Positions 1 through 6,502 of a DNA stretch of 53,261 nt are shown one piece after another; within the stretch, counting starts at the first letter, position 1, and every line of letters begins with the position of its first letter. The stretch is from NCBI GenBank assembly GCA_027339205.1, contig DAHWOV010000004.1, forward strand, positions 1 through 53,261. The letters run 5' to 3'. A program made the position numbers and the translations under genes. The DNA comes from JAJYVT01 sp027339205. Lineage in GTDB: Bacteria > Actinomycetota > Acidimicrobiia > Acidimicrobiales > RAAP-2. Below the pieces are notes generated by a model that made no database searches, was not told the origin of the DNA, and saw only the letters and a program-made list of their open reading frames with translations.

Positions 1-54
1 GGCGCTGGGGCGGCGCGGCGGGGCGGGTCGCGTCGCCGTCGTCGTGGGGGTCAC
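1..54 (-). CDS. Start of the next division-cluster gene, probably a penicillin-binding protein (FtsI), partial
   Basis: Only the first 18 codons lie in the window. A GTG start overlaps the TGA of the FtsL-like gene by four bases (GTGA), the same coupling used between rsmH and ftsL. The visible residues are Thr, Pro and Arg rich, as in the cytoplasmic N-terminal tails of class B penicillin-binding proteins. In mraZ-rsmH-ftsL clusters the next gene is normally ftsI. The identity rests on gene order alone, since no catalytic motif is visible. Confidence 0.5.
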   Translation of the reverse strand, partial: MTPTTTATRPAPPRRPSA

Positions 55-515
55 CCGCCCGGCGTGGCGAGCTGGGCGGGGGGGGCTCCCGCAGGCGGAA
101 TGACGTGCGGCGCGGGGAGCGCGACCCCGAGCGGGACGTACGCGAGCTGCTGCACTTGGGCGGGCGACACCATGTGGAGGCTTGCCTCGGCCACTCTGAG
201 GATGCGGGAAGGGTTCTCGAGATTGGCGACCGCGAGGCTCTCGCGCTGATGGAGGAGCCTTGCGGCTGTGATCTCCGCCTGCACATTGGCGAGGCGGACC
301 TGCCCCTGGGCCAGCTCGGCGTGGCCGATCACGACGAGGAGCAGGCTGGCGCTCACCGCCAACCCGGAGAGGATCGGGATGAGCGGCCGCCGGCGCACCC
401 GCTGCGACCTCGGCGCGACCACCTCGAGCGGCGGCCTCCGTGCGGCGCGCGGCGCCGGCTGGGGTGCCGGCCTCCTCGCGGCGGCCACCCGTGTCGACTG
501 CAGCGCCGTGCTCAC
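51..515 (-). CDS. ftsL: FtsL-like divisome membrane protein
   Basis: A 154-residue bitopic protein. It has a basic, Pro/Arg-rich cytoplasmic tail (residues 1-45), one transmembrane helix (about 46-65), and a short extracytoplasmic helix (about 66-115, QVRLANVQAEITAARL) with the heptad-like character of FtsL/DivIC proteins, then a Pro/Ala-rich end. FtsL normally pairs with FtsB/DivIC to activate septal wall synthesis. The sequence is poorly conserved in this family, so the name depends on topology and position. The GTG start at 515 overlaps the rsmH stop by four bases, indicating translational coupling. The frame is open much further upstream, but that part is antisense-like Arg/Gly-rich sequence inside rsmH and is not included. 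Confidence 0.78.
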   Translation of the reverse strand: MSTALQSTRVAAARRPAPQPAPRAARRPPLEVVAPRSQRVRRRPLIPILSGLAVSASLLLVVIGHAELAQGQVRLANVQAEITAARLLHQRESLAVANLENPSRILRVAEASLHMVSPAQVQQLAYVPLGVALPAPHVIPPAGAPPAQLATPGG

Positions 516-1483
516 GCGGCAGCCTTCCGCTCGACGGCGCGCAACCTCGCGCTCTGCGCACGGCGGTTGCGCTCGACCTCGGCCGGCGACGGCTTGCGCG
601 CGCCGCGGAAGACCAGCTGGTGCTCCGCCCTCGCGCCGCAGACGCAGGGGAGCCCCGGCGGGCACGTGCAGCCGCCGGCGGCCGCCTCGGCGAAGGCCGA
701 CTTCACGAGCCGGTCCTCCCCTGAGTGGTAGGAGATCACCACCAGCCGCCCGCCCGGCGAGAGCAGCCTCAACGCGGCCGGCAGCGCTCTCGCGAGCTGC
801 GAGAGCTCGTCGTTCACCGCGATCCTGATCGCCTGGAACACCCGGCGCGCCGGGTGGCCGCGTCGGCGCGCAGCTGCGGGAACGGCGCCCGCCACGACCT
901 CGGCGAGCTGGCTCGTGGTGCTGACCGGCCGCGCCGCGACGATCGCCGCCGCGATCCGGCGTGCGAAGCGCTCCTCCCCATTGGCGGCGAAGAGCTCCGC
1001 GAGCTCGGTTGCGCTGGCGGTGTTGACGAGCTCGGCGGCCGTCACGCCGCTCGTCGCGTCCATGCGCATGTCCAAGGGCGCGGACAGCCGGTACGAGAAC
1101 CCCCGCTCGGCTCGATCGAGCTGCGGGGAGCTCACGCCGAGATCCAACAGGACGCCTGCGACCACGGCTCCGGCCGCCGGCGACTGCGGCCACGACCTGG
1201 GGTCACCGGCAGCCGCCACGACCTCCTCTTCGAGCCGACCGAAGGTGGCGCGCCGCACCACCGCGCGGCGGCCGTAGCGCGCGAGCCGGGTGCGGGTCGC
1301 GGTGACCGCGTCGGGGTCCCGGTCGAGCGCCAGCACGCCCAGGTGGCCGTGGGCCTCCAGCAGCGCGGCGGAGTGCCCGCCGCCACCTGCGGTGCCGTCG
1401 ACGACCACGCCCGCGGGCACCGGCCCGAAGAGCGCGACCACCTCGTCCACCATGACGGGATCGTGTAGGAACGTCCGGGCCAT
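512..1483 (-). CDS. rsmH: 16S rRNA (cytosine-1402-N4)-methyltransferase RsmH
   Basis: A 323-residue protein that methylates N4 of C1402 in 16S rRNA using S-adenosylmethionine. It begins with the family-typical stretch FLHDPVMVDEV, followed by the SAM-binding motif VDGTAGGGGHS (residues 28-38). Further motifs are LLDLGVSSPQLD, RGFSYR, the region with PLDMRMD, RRVFQAIRIAVNDEL and a C-terminal ISYHSGEDRLVK. The ATG at 1483 was chosen because it precedes the conserved N-terminus and has a GAGGGG ribosome site about 7 bases upstream. An open frame continues upstream but lacks family similarity. It is second in the mraZ cluster and ends by a GTGA overlap with ftsL. Confidence 0.95.
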   Translation of the reverse strand: MARTFLHDPVMVDEVVALFGPVPAGVVVDGTAGGGGHSAALLEAHGHLGVLALDRDPDAVTATRTRLARYGRRAVVRRATFGRLEEEVVAAAGDPRSWPQSPAAGAVVAGVLLDLGVSSPQLDRAERGFSYRLSAPLDMRMDATSGVTAAELVNTASATELAELFAANGEERFARRIAAAIVAARPVSTTSQLAEVVAGAVPAAARRRGHPARRVFQAIRIAVNDELSQLARALPAALRLLSPGGRLVVISYHSGEDRLVKSAFAEAAAGGCTCPPGLPCVCGARAEHQLVFRGARKPSPAEVERNRRAQSARLRAVERKAAA

Positions 1484-1716
1484 CCGCAGCCCCTCGACGA
1501 GCGAGGCTCCCCGGGGATAGGTCCCTGGGCGACCAGGGCAGAAGAGGGCGGAGAAGAAGTCTTCCACCATGCCGGTCGAGGGGCTGCGCGTGGTCCGGCG
1601 CTCGCGGATCCGATGACGCCGTGGTGCGAATGTCGGGGTATGGGTCTTCTTTTGTTGCCTTGCGTGCTGTTGCCTTGCGTCCTCCTTCCCTTCGGGCTCA
1701 TGGCGGATCGGCGGGC
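1484..1716. other. Gap between mraZ and rsmH with a short direct repeat
   Basis: 233 bases without a convincing gene. It contains two copies of gttgccttgcgt near 1653-1680. The minus-strand frame from 1701 into rsmH lacks recognisable protein character. The gap is longer than usual for a mraZ-rsmH pair, so an internal promoter or attenuator is possible, but I see no clear one. Confidence 0.4.
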
Positions 1717-2130
1717 TCAGTCGGCCTCGAGGAACCACCTCTCTTGGGGCGCGACCCGTTCCTCCCAGACGCTCGGGTTCCACAGCTCGATCCGATCGAT
1801 CGCCCCGTTCACCAGCACGTCCCCGTCCAAGCCCGCGAAGTCCCGCAGGTGCGCAGGAATGGCCATGCGGCCCTGCCTGTCGATCTCCACCTCGTGCGAG
1901 TGCGCCGCCCACAAGCGGGTCCGGTTGCGCCCTGTCCTCCCCTCTGCGGCCTGCTCCCGCATGGCCTGCAGCTGGCGCTGGAACTCCCCCAAAGTCCACA
2001 GCGCGAGGCAGCCTTCCTGGTTCTCCGACAGATAGCCGCCCCGCTCGAAGTCGGCACGAAATTTGGCAGGAAGGATCACCCTTCCCTTCGAATCGAGCGA
2101 GTGCTCGTACCTGCCGACGAATATCGCCAC
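1717..2130 (-). CDS. mraZ: Transcriptional regulator MraZ
   Basis: A 137-residue protein with two AbrB-like SpoVT domains. Each has the family signature: DSKGRVILPAKFR near residues 13-25, and EIDRQGRMAIPAHLR near residues 81-95. MraZ is a ring-forming DNA-binding protein that represses the division/cell-wall cluster by binding tandem repeats ahead of its own gene. Exactly such repeats lie upstream here. The ATG at 2130 starts the conserved N-terminus MAIFVGRYEHSLD. It is the first gene of the cluster, transcribed leftward toward rsmH and ftsL. Confidence 0.96.
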   Translation of the reverse strand: MAIFVGRYEHSLDSKGRVILPAKFRADFERGGYLSENQEGCLALWTLGEFQRQLQAMREQAAEGRTGRNRTRLWAAHSHEVEIDRQGRMAIPAHLRDFAGLDGDVLVNGAIDRIELWNPSVWEERVAPQERWFLEAD

Positions 2131-2195
2131 CGACCCCTGTCCAGTCCCCGTCCCCGTCCACGACGCTCCTCAACCCACGCCCTGTGCTCCACGTC

Positions 2196-2250
2196 CCACA
2201 TGTGCTCCACTGCGAACCACTTCGCACCACTTTATGCCACATTCCTCCAC
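2196..2250 (-). promoter_or_regulatory. MraZ operator: phased GTGG repeats
   Basis: On the minus strand, GTGG occurs at 2250-2247, 2240-2237, 2230-2227, 2220-2217 and 2210-2207: five copies at exactly 10-base spacing. A sixth lies 11 bases on (2199-2196). Units read GTGGCATAAA, GTGGTGCGAA, GTGGTTCGCA and so on. Regularly spaced GTGG-type boxes ahead of mraZ are the known target of MraZ in Actinobacteria. The array overlaps the promoter core and the start of the transcript, as expected for autorepression. Confidence 0.88.
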
Positions 2251-2257
2251 CAGTCAA
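2229..2257 (-). promoter_or_regulatory. Sigma-70-type promoter of the mraZ cluster
   Basis: Minus strand: -35 TTGACT (2257-2252), 17-base spacer, -10 TAAAGT (2234-2229). The match to TTGACA is strong and to TATAAT fair, and the spacing is ideal. The MraZ repeats run through the spacer and over the -10 element. The likely transcription start is near 2222, leaving a leader of about 90 bases. Confidence 0.75.
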
Positions 2258-2452
2258 CGCCACTCCCCCACTGGGGCACCCGGCTCGCCCACTGCGGCGG
2301 CCGCCAAGGGTCGGCGGTGAGAGCGTGCGCGATGAGAGCGTCGGCGGTGAGAGAGAGCGCGGTGAGAGAGAGCGCGCGGGCCAAGGCCAAAAGGAAAGGG
2401 CGGGGGAAAGTGCGCGGGATGGACGCAGGGAGGGAGGGTCGAGCGCCGCCGC
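2258..2452. other. Gap upstream of the mraZ promoter, purine-rich repeats
   Basis: 195 bases with no gene. The stretch around 2340-2375 has near-tandem copies of gcggtgagagagagc, followed by a purine-rich run (2388-2410) on the plus strand. It lies between the 3' end of the lipoate ligase-like gene and the mraZ promoter. No clear terminator hairpin was identified. Confidence 0.35.
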
Positions 2453-3109
2453 TCAGGCCCTCACCACGTCCCAGCTCCCTGCGTCCGGGAGCGCCTCGAT
2501 CAGTGCCTCGTCACCGGGCCAACCCGAGAGCCCCAGCTCCTCCAGGCCGATCGCCGCACCGGCGAGCGCGGTCGCGAGCGCGCCGCGAGCAGCCTCAGGC
2601 ATCGCGAGCACCCCGACGAGCGGCTCGGGGTCCCAGCTCCGGTAGACGCAGCCGTGCACGAGCGCACCCTGGCGGCTCCGCCACTGGGCGAGACCGACGA
2701 GCTTGCGCCCGTCGACACAGACCTCCCCGGGTCCGACGCCTGCGAAGCACACCGCATCGCTCCCCGGTCTGGGAACGGACTTTCCTACGTGGACGGCGCA
2801 GACGTCCAGTCCGAGCGCGCGCGCCCACCATTGGCCGACGAGCGCCGCGCTCGCGCGCGGCTCGTCCGACCAGAGGGGGTCTTCCCGGGGGACCCACAGG
2901 TCGGCCCACACCTGGGCGCTGGGAAGGAGGAGCACCGCTGCGCCCCCGCTCCGGCGGCGGACCACCTCGACGCCCGCCCGACGGACACGGTCGGCGTCGA
3001 CGACCGTCGCTGGTTGGGTGCTCCCGAGGACGGCGGTCGGACGCCTGACCTGGCGGATGACGAGCCGACGGCCCGCCGAACGGAAAGGCTCGACATCGAA
3101 GTCCTCCAC
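2453..3109 (-). CDS. Lipoate-protein ligase A family protein
   Basis: About 218 residues of the biotin/lipoate ligase fold. Seen in order: VLGSTQP (near 27), RRRSGGAAV (51-59; family RRxSGGGAV, adenylate binding), and DGRKLVGLAQWR with the conserved Lys at 136, followed by GALVHG. These are core motifs of lipoate/octanoate transferases and ligases, which attach lipoyl groups to E2 and GcvH proteins. The protein is shorter than E. coli LplA and lacks its C-terminal accessory domain, as in many actinobacterial homologues. The GTG at 3109 is the nearest start before conserved sequence, and an upstream start is possible. True substrate (lipoate, octanoate or another acyl group) cannot be told from the sequence. 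Confidence 0.75.
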   Translation of the reverse strand: MEDFDVEPFRSAGRRLVIRQVRRPTAVLGSTQPATVVDADRVRRAGVEVVRRRSGGAAVLLLPSAQVWADLWVPREDPLWSDEPRASAALVGQWWARALGLDVCAVHVGKSVPRPGSDAVCFAGVGPGEVCVDGRKLVGLAQWRSRQGALVHGCVYRSWDPEPLVGVLAMPEAARGALATALAGAAIGLEELGLSGWPGDEALIEALPDAGSWDVVRA

Positions 3110-3147
3110 AGCTGCGCCGGGCCTACCACCGCCGGGGGGTCCAGCGC

Positions 3148-3654
3148 TCAGGAGGCGACCGCCAGGTAGGGCTCCCACAACGGGTCGATCTCCGCGAGGT
3201 GACGCAGGCGCCAGAGGTGCCCTTCGGGCGCCCAGGGCTTGAAGGGCAGGGTCCAGCCGATCTCCGAGAGCAGCTGATCTCCCTTGGTCAAGTTGTCCCG
3301 CTTGCAGGACGCAACGACGTTCGTCCACTCGTGGCGTCCGCCGCGGCTCTTCGGCACGACGTGGTCGACCGTGTCCGCCGCCTCCGCGCAGTAGGCGCAC
3401 AGGCCGCCGTCGCGCCGCAAGACCGCCCGCCTCGTGAGCGGCGGCGTGCGCGCCCAGCGCGGGATGCGGACCATCCGGGAGAGCCGCACGATCGCGGGCA
3501 CCTCCACCGCCAGCTGGGCGGACCTGAACACCCGGGCCTCGGGCCTGAACGCGACTGCCTCGGCACGTCCGTCCAGCATGAGCACGACCGCGCGCCTGTC
3601 CGACACCAGCGCCAGCGGCTCGTACGTCGCGTTGAGCAGGAGGACCCGCTCCAT
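3148..3654 (-). CDS. HNH endonuclease-domain protein with an altered zinc knuckle
   Basis: A 168-residue protein of the widespread actinobacterial HNH family. The N-terminal part (VLLLNATYEPLALVS) is the family's leader domain. The HNH core has C86-x2-C89, DH at 97-98, PKSRGG, W110-x-N112 and C117. The fourth zinc ligand, normally the second Cys in a C-x2-C-N motif, is Asp120 here (CKRDN; codon GAC). Structural zinc binding may be weakened, though the catalytic His98 and the Asn residues remain. The role of this family in the cell is not established. The ATG at 3654 begins the conserved N-terminus. It is 38 bases upstream of the lipoate ligase-like start and probably in the same transcript. 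Confidence 0.85.
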   Translation of the reverse strand: MERVLLLNATYEPLALVSDRRAVVLMLDGRAEAVAFRPEARVFRSAQLAVEVPAIVRLSRMVRIPRWARTPPLTRRAVLRRDGGLCAYCAEAADTVDHVVPKSRGGRHEWTNVVASCKRDNLTKGDQLLSEIGWTLPFKPWAPEGHLWRLRHLAEIDPLWEPYLAVAS

Positions 3655-3665
3655 GATCGAGAAGG

Positions 3666-3950
3666 CTACCGGAGAGGACGAGACCGACGAGGCCATCGAC
3701 CATTCCGACACCACTCGAGGAACTCGACCACGTCCTCGGGCGCAGGGCGTCCGGACCCGTCGCCGCCGTAGGCCGTCTGCATGCGGAAGCGCCAGTACTC
3801 CTCGTCCGGCCACGGAGACGGGGGCCACCGCCGCCACCATCCCGGCCGGGCGAGGCGGACCGCCGTCACCACCGCGACCGGCCAGAGCCCCGGGCGCGAC
3901 GCGACGGCCCGCGCGACGCCGCGGAGGCTGGGCGGCGCGCCAGCGCTCAC
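3666..3950 (-). CDS. Conserved hypothetical protein, Trp/Pro-rich
   Basis: 94 residues. The middle holds RLARPGWWRR, PWPDEEYWRFR and a MQTAYGGDG stretch, then EDVVEFLEWCR. I recall this pattern from unnamed small proteins in actinobacterial genomes, always near sugar kinase or HNH genes, but no function is known to me. The GTG at 3950 overlaps the ROK kinase stop by four bases (GTGA), so the two are probably translated together. No signal peptide or membrane segment is visible. Confidence 0.7.
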   Translation of the reverse strand: MSAGAPPSLRGVARAVASRPGLWPVAVVTAVRLARPGWWRRWPPSPWPDEEYWRFRMQTAYGGDGSGRPAPEDVVEFLEWCRNGRWPRRSRPLR

Positions 3951-4867
3951 GCCTGGACCGCTCCCAGCCCGATGCCGCGGAGGCCCACCGCGGCGGCGCC
4001 CACCAGCGGCCCGTCCTCCCCCAGCGCGCCTGGGACCACCCGTGCGTCCGCGACGAACGAGAGCCGTGCGCGTGCGGAGAGCTCGGCCTGCGCGGCGGCG
4101 AAGAACGGCGCACCGAAGCCGAGGGCGACGGAGCCCGAGACGAGGGCGAGCTGGAGGTCGAGGAGCGCGGCGACCGACGCGACCGCGCGACCGACGAGCG
4201 TCCCCGTCCGCTCGATCACCCAGGCGGGGGCCTCCGCCGCGGGACGCCCCGTCACGACCTCGATCGCCGTGCCAGACGCCTCGGCCTCCAGGCAGCCCCT
4301 CGCGCCGCACGCGCACCGGCGCCCGTCGGGCACGACCACGACGTGGCCAACGTGGCCCGCATTGCCGAGCCGTCCGTCGAGGAGGCGGCCGTCGACCACC
4401 AGCCCTCCCCCCACGCCAGTCGACACGACCATCGCGAGGTAGTCGCGGACCCCCGAGGCGCTCCCGAAGTGTCCCTCGGCCAGCGCCAAGGCCTTGGCGT
4501 CGTTGTCGACGAACGTCGGCAGCCCGGTCAACGAGCGGAGGCGGCTCCGCAGCGGGAAGTCACGCCACCCCGGGATGTTGAGCGGGGAGACCGCCTCCCC
4601 GTGGGCGCGCATCGGGCCGCCGCATCCGACGCCGCACGCTGCCACGCCTGCGGCGACCGGGAGATCGAGCACCTCTTGGACGACCGACGAGAGCACCTCC
4701 CACAAGGTCTCTCCGCCCGCCGGCCGTGGAGTGGCGACCGTCGACGCACCCAGCACCTCGCCGTCGGCGCCGACGACCCCGACCCTCAGCTTCGTGCCGC
4801 CGATGTCGACGGCCAGGACGCGATCCGCGCTCAGCGGTCGCGTCGGAACAGGTGCGAGCGGAGCCAC
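3947..4867 (-). CDS. ROK family sugar kinase (glucokinase-like)
   Basis: About 306 residues. The N-terminal phosphate motif VDIGGTKLRVG and a second ATP-binding stretch STGVGGGLV are present. So are the catalytic VDNDAKALALAEG segment and the zinc site GHVGHV...CACGARGCLE (C185, C187, C192) that marks ROK kinases. ROK members phosphorylate glucose, N-acetylglucosamine, mannose or fructose, and the substrate cannot be chosen here. Start: GTG at 4867 reaches 37 bases into the DUF3040 gene; the only closer option is a CTG near 4836 with no ribosome site. The long shared overlap implies coupling to DUF3040 upstream. The downstream small protein overlaps its stop. Confidence 0.88.
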   Translation of the reverse strand: MAPLAPVPTRPLSADRVLAVDIGGTKLRVGVVGADGEVLGASTVATPRPAGGETLWEVLSSVVQEVLDLPVAAGVAACGVGCGGPMRAHGEAVSPLNIPGWRDFPLRSRLRSLTGLPTFVDNDAKALALAEGHFGSASGVRDYLAMVVSTGVGGGLVVDGRLLDGRLGNAGHVGHVVVVPDGRRCACGARGCLEAEASGTAIEVVTGRPAAEAPAWVIERTGTLVGRAVASVAALLDLQLALVSGSVALGFGAPFFAAAQAELSARARLSFVADARVVPGALGEDGPLVGAAAVGLRGIGLGAVQA

Positions 4868-5220
4868 TCCCGGGTGCCCGAGAGGGCGTGATCGAAGCTC
4901 GCGCCCTCTTCGCCCGGGCGCCGGGCACGGGTGAGGTCGTGCCAGCCTGCCTTGCCCAGTCGCCTGAGGTTCCGTTCGAACACGACAGCTGAGGCAAACA
5001 TGATCGCCACGCCCAAGAGCCCGAGCAGGACCGACTCCGAGTAGAACGCGACAAGCACCGCGAGCCCGGCGAGGAACCCGAGCGCCGACCACTTGCACTG
5101 CCTGCCAGCGTGCCGATAGACGGTCTTGTTCCTCACGCGCTCCGCGAAGTGCGGGTCGTGGCGGACGAGCGACTCTTCGAGCTCGGCGAGGATCCGCTGC
5201 TCGTGCTCAGACAGCGGCAC
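4831..5220 (-). CDS. DUF3040 membrane protein
   Basis: 129 residues. The N-terminal MPLSEHEQRILAELE is the hallmark of DUF3040, a family common next to cell-wall and division genes in Actinobacteria. A soluble N-terminus (about 45 residues) is followed by two adjacent transmembrane helices (about 46-82) with a very short loop, then a basic cytoplasmic tail. Function is unknown. The start at 5220 fits the family N-terminus. It overlaps the ROK kinase start downstream. Confidence 0.9.
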   Translation of the reverse strand: MPLSEHEQRILAELEESLVRHDPHFAERVRNKTVYRHAGRQCKWSALGFLAGLAVLVAFYSESVLLGLLGVAIMFASAVVFERNLRRLGKAGWHDLTRARRPGEEGASFDHALSGTREWLRSHLFRRDR

Positions 5221-5412
5221 TGGCGCGACCCTCCTCGGCTCCGTCAGGCTCCATTCCCTGCCGTCCCTGCACGGTGGAGGACCTCCTCACCCGTCCTTTC
5301 GCTGCGCTCGTCGCCCCTGTGGCCGTCGAGGCACGAGCGCCCCGTCACCCACGAAGTCTACGGCGCTTCGCGAGGCTCCACATTGCGCGCCCAGGGCCGC
5401 GTCGGGCTCGCC
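5221..5412. other. Gap between DUF3040 and the LapA-like gene
   Basis: 192 bases, no gene or clear hairpin. It is the only sizeable gap in the run of minus-strand genes from MsrA to the lipoate ligase, so it may carry the promoter for DUF3040 and the genes after it. No confident -35/-10 pair was found. Confidence 0.3.
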
Positions 5413-5700
5413 CTAGGTCCGGTCGCCGCTCAGTGGGCGCCGGCGGCGCCTGAGCCGCCCCCAGAGCCCGGCCACCGCGGCGCCGAGCAACCCGGAGATG
5501 ACGATGACCACGATCAACGGCGCCGTCGTCGTCCTCACCCAGAACTGGATCTGCACCTGCTGGAGGTTCACGACCGCGAACCAGACGAGGAGGACCGCCA
5601 TGACGCCGGCGAGCACGAGCCTGGCATCCCTCGCTCGGCCGCGGCGGGGTCGGGCGTCGGCCGTCGGCTCCTCGCTCGATGCCGGCAACCGCTCCTCCAC
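5413..5700 (-). CDS. LapA-like (DUF1049) two-helix membrane protein
   Basis: 95 residues with a basic cytoplasmic N-terminus and a transmembrane hairpin. Helix 1 is about residues 27-44 (VLAGVMAVLLVWFAVVN). A short loop with QVQIQFWV follows, the typical DUF1049/LapA signature. Helix 2 is about 60-80, ending in an Arg-rich tail. In Proteobacteria LapA homologues assist envelope lipid homeostasis; in Actinobacteria the role is unknown. The GTG at 5700 has an excellent AAAGGAG ribosome site at the correct distance. It lies 50 bases after msrA and is probably co-transcribed with it. Confidence 0.8.
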   Translation of the reverse strand: MEERLPASSEEPTADARPRRGRARDARLVLAGVMAVLLVWFAVVNLQQVQIQFWVRTTTAPLIVVIVISGLLGAAVAGLWGRLRRRRRPLSGDRT

Positions 5701-5750
5701 TCCGGCTCCTTTCGATGCCACAGGGTCCAGCGCGCACCCTGGCGCGGCCC

Positions 5751-6422
5751 CTATCCTCCGATCCCCGCCACTCCCACTGGGCACGAGACGCCGGTACCGC
5801 CGAGCCCGCAGTAGCCGTTGGGGTTCGCGGCCAGGTACTGCTGGTGGTACGCCTCTGCGTAATAGAACGGGCCGGCGCTCGCCACCTCGGTCGTGATCGG
5901 GCCGAATCCCGCAGCGAGCAGCAGCTGCTCGTAGCGTCTCGCCGCCGCACGTGCCGTGCGCAGCTGCGCCTCGGACGTTGCAAAGACCGCGGAGCGGTAC
6001 TGCGTGCCGACGTCGTTGCCCTGCCGCATGCCCTGGGTCGGGTCGTGGCCCTCGAAGAACACGGCGACGAGCTCCTCGTAGGTGACCTCGCCGGGACGGA
6101 AGACGCACAGGACGGTCTCGGCGTGCCCGGTGCGCCCGGTGCACACCTCTTCGTAGGTCGGATTGGGGGTGAAGCCGCCGCTGTAGCCGGCGGCAGTGGT
6201 GAACACCCCAGGGGTCTCCCAGAACTTGCGCTCGGCTCCCCAGAAGCACCCCATCGCAAAGAGCGCTCGCTCGGTGCCCTCGGGGAACGGCGGCACGAGG
6301 GGCGTGCCGAGCACCAGGTGACGCTCGGGCACCGCGATCGGCACCAGCCTCCCGGGCAGCGCCCGCTCCTCGTCGACCATCTCGAGCTTGTCGGCCGTCG
6401 ACCGGCCGGAGAAGATGCCCAC
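5751..6422 (-). CDS. msrA: Peptide methionine sulfoxide reductase MsrA
   Basis: About 223 residues. Reduces S-methionine sulfoxide in proteins. The catalytic motif GCFWGAERKFW is present, followed by GYSGG, the conserved stretch YEEVCTGRTGHAE, DPTQGMRQGNDVGTQYRS and FYYAEAYHQQYL. A C-terminal pair of cysteines (GYCGLGG, SCPVG) serves as resolving residues. It is the longer E. coli-like form with an N-terminal extension containing ALPGR. Start: GTG at 6422 has GAGGGAG six bases upstream; an in-frame ATG at 6461 lacks a site. It fits an oxidative-stress role, as do the ferritin nanocompartment and Lon genes just upstream. Confidence 0.95.
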   Translation of the reverse strand: MGIFSGRSTADKLEMVDEERALPGRLVPIAVPERHLVLGTPLVPPFPEGTERALFAMGCFWGAERKFWETPGVFTTAAGYSGGFTPNPTYEEVCTGRTGHAETVLCVFRPGEVTYEELVAVFFEGHDPTQGMRQGNDVGTQYRSAVFATSEAQLRTARAAARRYEQLLLAAGFGPITTEVASAGPFYYAEAYHQQYLAANPNGYCGLGGTGVSCPVGVAGIGG

Positions 6423-6502
6423 CTCGCGCTCCCTCGTCGAAAAGCTCCCGTCTTCGTGCAACGAGCCCTGGCGGAGACACTAATGGGCGCCGGCTCCCGG
6501 GC

